Shown here: positions 61,389 through 64,000 of the stretch, piece by piece
Layout: the number at the start of each line of letters is the position of its first letter
Position numbering within the stretch: position 1 is the stretch's first letter
From: Neobacillus mesonae
Lineage (GTDB): Bacteria; Bacillota; Bacilli; Bacillales; Cytobacillaceae
Assembly: GCF_001636315.1 (NCBI RefSeq)
Contig: NZ_KV440949.1
Coordinates: 3,280,973 to 3,344,972 of the forward strand
Length of the DNA stretch: 64,000 nt
Direction of reading: 5' to 3'
Program-made: the position numbers and the translations under genes
Notes under the pieces: generated by a model
Told to the model about the DNA's origin: nothing
Database searches by the model: none
What the model saw: the letters and a program-made list of their open reading frames with translations, nothing else

Positions 61389-62021
61389 ATGAAAAAAAGT
61401 GTTTACAGGGATAAAGTATTGGTCAAAAATAAAGTCATTTTAATACATGTCCCAAAAGTTGCTGGCACTGCCATATTTAAATCATTAAATATTAAAAGAA
61501 CTGTCCATTTTCATTTAACCGATTATGAGCGGGAAGATCCAGCAAAATTTCAGGAATTTTTTAAGATTGGGTTTGTAAGAAATCCTTGGGATCGCTTGGT
61601 TTCTGCCTTCTTTTATTTAAAAAAGGGCGGAATGAAAAATAAATATGATCGATATATGCAAAATAAGCTTTCTCCATTCAATAGTTTTCACGACTTTGTA
61701 TATGCTTTAGACAGGAACAATCATTTCAAAAATAAAATTATGAATGAAATTCATTTTAAGCCACAATATTTGTATTTGATAAACACAAATGGTGAATTAG
61801 ATATGGATTATATAGGGTCTTATGAAAATTTGGAGGAAGGATTTAAAATTTTAAAAGCAAGATTAAACAAGCCTGAAGCAGTATTAAATAAATTTAACTT
61901 AAGTAACCATAAACCATATTGGAAATATTATGATGAAAAAATGATAAAAATAGTAGGAGACATGTATCAAAAAGACATTGAATTATTTAACTATGAATTC
62001 CCCTTTAATCGTTTACTTTAA
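61389..62021 (+). CDS. Sulfotransferase family 2 protein
   Basis: A soluble protein of about 210 residues with both PAPS-binding elements: the 5'-phosphosulfate loop VPKVAGTAIFKSL and the 3'-phosphate motif GFVRNPWDRLVSAFFYLK. It would transfer sulfate to a sugar or other surface molecule. The ATG at 61389 fits the family start; the ribosome site is weak, and the open frame upstream is unlikely to be coding. It is AT rich and next to glycosyltransferases, which suggests a transferred surface-glycan gene set. A terminator follows. Confidence 0.8.
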   Translation: MKKSVYRDKVLVKNKVILIHVPKVAGTAIFKSLNIKRTVHFHLTDYEREDPAKFQEFFKIGFVRNPWDRLVSAFFYLKKGGMKNKYDRYMQNKLSPFNSFHDFVYALDRNNHFKNKIMNEIHFKPQYLYLINTNGELDMDYIGSYENLEEGFKILKARLNKPEAVLNKFNLSNHKPYWKYYDEKMIKIVGDMYQKDIELFNYEFPFNRLL

Positions 62022-62032
62022 TTTATACACAT

Positions 62033-62081
62033 ACTAAGGGAGTTGGAGAATAAAGTATGTTTTGTTTCTCAACTCCCTTAG
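62033..62081. terminator. Bidirectional terminator hairpin
   Basis: CTAAGGGAGTTG.AGAA with TTCTCAACTCCCTTAG between convergent genes. Confidence 0.65.
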
Positions 62082-62128
62082 CTATTGGCGCTTACTTTTA
62101 TCTAAGCAGATTTAGAAATGAAACTAAT

Positions 62129-62813
62129 TTAATGAACAATAGCTGGGTTGTCTAAGTTATACCTTTTCATTACACCCTTTGTGTAATTCCATTTTGGTTC
62201 TAATTTCAGGCACTTATCATATAAAACAGCATTTAATGCATCCTGATCCATTAGTTTAATGAGTTTAGGATGCTCTTTAATATATTGGATAACCTGTGAA
62301 GATATTTTATTTTCCCGCCATTTTTGTAAATTCATTAACAAGACGCCAGCATTAAAATAAGTATACTCAGCTGGTATTGACAGGGGTGCCTTTTTCCACT
62401 GTTTATTAATTAATGGCTCTTCGGACCGCTGCTAAAAAATAGTCGTCAATATTAGTATTCCACAGCTTTGATATGTCCGCCCTTATGATCATATCACAGT
62501 CGAGATACAGTGCTTTTTTAATATCAACGTCTAATAGGCCAGGAATAATAATCCTATAATAGGTTTCTTTACTAATATGCTTGAGTTTAAGTTTAAAAGA
62601 GTTAAAAAGATTATCGTCAATGGTTATAAATTTTATCTTTTGAGAAAACCTTTCGACAACTCTTTGAAGTTTTAATTTATTTTTATGTGAATTATTTGAC
62701 TCAATAATATAGATAGCTGCATCGGTCTTTTTATCTAAGTTTTGTAATAATGAATGCAGCATTACTCCAAGGTGTTTAGCGTAATGATTATTCGATGCAG
62801 TAACAATATACAT
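62129..62813 (-). pseudogene. Frameshifted GT8 glycosyltransferase
   Basis: The first part (62813 to 62406, MYIVTASNNHYAKHLGVMLHSLL... with DxD motif YLDCDMII) runs into a stop after DDYFLAAVRRAIN. Reading one base differently near 62422-62427 restores EEPLINKQWKKAPLSIPAEYTYFNAGVLLMNLQKW, which continues in frame to 62129. It also lacks the final ~35 residues of its neighbour and ends at NPAIVH. It is clearly a broken paralogue of the gene at 63015-63782. Confidence 0.85.
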
Positions 62814-62933
62814 TTTGAATCACCTCATCATATTGTTATATTAATATAATATGTAGTTGCCGATAGTGTGATTGTGTGTTCCCCCTTAAAGAAGGAAATA
62901 AAGGCCATTAGGGATAAATTTAATGAAAAAAAA

Positions 62934-62972
62934 TAAAGGAACCCAGGTTTTAAAACAAGGGTCCCTTTAAAT
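62934..62972 (-). terminator. Terminator of the intact GT8 gene
   Basis: AAAGGAACCC with GGGTCCCTTT around TTTTAAAACA, downstream of the minus-strand gene. Confidence 0.65.
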
Positions 62973-63014
62973 ATTGCGGATCAATTTTAAATCTTTAATA
63001 CTATTTCAGGTTAA

Positions 63015-63782
63015 TTAAATTTGTTGTTCCCATAGAGAAGAATTTAGGTATTTTAAATATTCTATCTTAAATGGAACATCTGAATTCCATGGTTTTTTTC
63101 GGCCGGTGAAATGAACAATAGCCGGGTTATAAATGCGAATCCTTTTCTGAGTACGGGTTGTGTAATTCCATTCATGATCTAGTTTGAGGCACTTATCATA
63201 TAGAATAGCATTTAATCCATCTTGATCCGGTAATTTAACTTTTGCAGGATTATCTTTTATATATTGGATAACTTGTGTTGATATATTATTTTCCCGCCAC
63301 TTTTGTAAATTAATTAATAAGACTCCAGAATTAAAATAAATAGAGTTTGCAGGGATTGATAAAGGTTTTTTCATCTTTTTAGCTTCTAACACCTCTGCTG
63401 CTGCTAAGAAGTAGTCATCAATATTAATAGTCCATAACCTTGATATGTCTTTTCTTACTATTAGATCACAATCAAGATAAATTGCTTTAGTTATATCTCT
63501 GCCTAACAACTCCGGAATAAGAATTCGATAATATGCTTCTTTGGTAAAACGCCCAACTTTACGAAACAAGCTGTAATCATTATCGTTGATTGTGATAAAT
63601 TCAACCTGTAAATTATGCCTTTCTACAATTCTTTGTAGTTTCATTTTATTTATTCTAGAGATATTTGCCTCAATTATAAAGATATTAGTATTGGTTTTGT
63701 CGATTAGATTTTCCAATAATGAATGTAACATTACTCCTAAGTGTTTCGCATAACTATCATTTGTTGCAGTTACGATATACAT
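63015..63782 (-). CDS. Family 8 glycosyltransferase
   Basis: A 255-residue retaining glycosyltransferase of the LgtC/GT8 type. The N-terminus MYIVTATNDSYAKHLGVMLHSLL and the metal-binding YLDCDLIV (DxD) are typical; FNSGVLLINLQKWRE and IVHFTGRKKPW complete the active-site set. It transfers a hexose to a surface glycan or a protein. GGGGAATCC lies before the ATG. The tandem copy to its left is broken. Confidence 0.87.
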   Translation of the reverse strand: MYIVTATNDSYAKHLGVMLHSLLENLIDKTNTNIFIIEANISRINKMKLQRIVERHNLQVEFITINDNDYSLFRKVGRFTKEAYYRILIPELLGRDITKAIYLDCDLIVRKDISRLWTINIDDYFLAAAEVLEAKKMKKPLSIPANSIYFNSGVLLINLQKWRENNISTQVIQYIKDNPAKVKLPDQDGLNAILYDKCLKLDHEWNYTTRTQKRIRIYNPAIVHFTGRKKPWNSDVPFKIEYLKYLNSSLWEQQI

Positions 63783-63917
63783 ATGGATTCCCCTAAATAA
63801 TTAATTACAGTTAAATATAATATGTAGGTTAACAAAAATTTGATTGGACATTACACATATGGGGAAAGAGGAAAGAATAGTGGCGCAATTATGCAACTTA
63901 AAATGAAATTTTAAAAG

Positions 63918-63960
63918 GGTGTCAGGCATCATGTGAAAAATTCACATGGTGCCTGACACC
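63918..63960. repeat. 43-bp palindromic repeat, copy 6
   Basis: Same arms as the others with one mismatch (ggcatc for ggcacc) around an AAA loop. Confidence 0.93.
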
Positions 63961-64000
63961 CTGATTTATGTGGTCCCCATAACTTTTTGCCCCTGTGGCT

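Noticed and set aside
4162..63960. Repeats considered as a CRISPR array
   Set aside because: Copies are single, far apart and palindromic, with no regular spacers and no cas genes.

Overview
The window reads as chromosomal DNA of a low-GC, endospore-forming Bacillaceae bacterium (Bacillus, Neobacillus or Mesobacillus type). Strong AGGAGG ribosome sites, frequent TTG/GTG starts, a PAS-type sporulation-like sensor kinase, a yclNOPQ-type petrobactin transporter, metPS, guaD, tcyP, rocB and a split sigma factor of the SigO/RsoA type all point there. No rRNA, tRNA or CRISPR array was seen. Species is not inferred.

Layout. 0-8.5 kb: GlcNAc-type PTS permease with a facing GlcT-like antiterminator, a methyltransferase, a four-helix membrane protein, a LytTR regulator next to a CoA-transferase, a histidine phosphatase and a DUF418 membrane protein. 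8.5-14.6 kb: a lipoprotein, a Fur-box-preceded siderophore operon and a PAS histidine kinase. 14.6-20.6 kb: two direct copies of a ykuK-like gene flank a Tat cassette (Tat-exported phosphoesterase, tatA, tatC), an IS110-family relic and a broken SEC-C-type gene. 20.6-37.3 kb: pseudouridine catabolism, two secreted M14 carboxypeptidases, a DUF2157/GDYXXLXY pair, metPS, bioY with a BirA operator, a diguanylate cyclase, an AGCS symporter, guanine deaminase and an aldo/keto reductase. 37.5-40.3 kb: a YtrA-type GntR regulator with an ABC exporter. 40.4-49.9 kb: an IclR regulator with an arginine or methylarginine cluster, a cystine transporter and a YknW/YknX-like pair. 50-61 kb: a sigO-yvrJ-rsoA operon behind a LexA-like box, then a secreted glycoside-hydrolase-like protein, a ~1885-residue RHS toxin with its immunity gene, and decayed spare toxin/immunity cassettes. 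61-64 kb: a sulfotransferase and two GT8 glycosyltransferases, one broken.

The most unusual signal is not a gene. A family of palindromic intergenic repeats (core ggtgtcaggcacc/ggtgcctgacacc) occurs at about 16 sites, nearly always just after a plus-strand stop codon. Around most copies base composition is polarised outward for about 60-200 bases: A+C rich on the top strand to the left and G+T rich to the right, whichever strand the neighbouring gene uses and also in non-coding DNA. This looks like a DNA-level process centred on the repeats. Two genes have taken their C-terminus or stop codon from a repeat copy.

The second candidate system is the 50-61 kb locus: a two-piece sigma factor with a possible SOS operator, directly upstream of a polymorphic toxin with silent cassettes.
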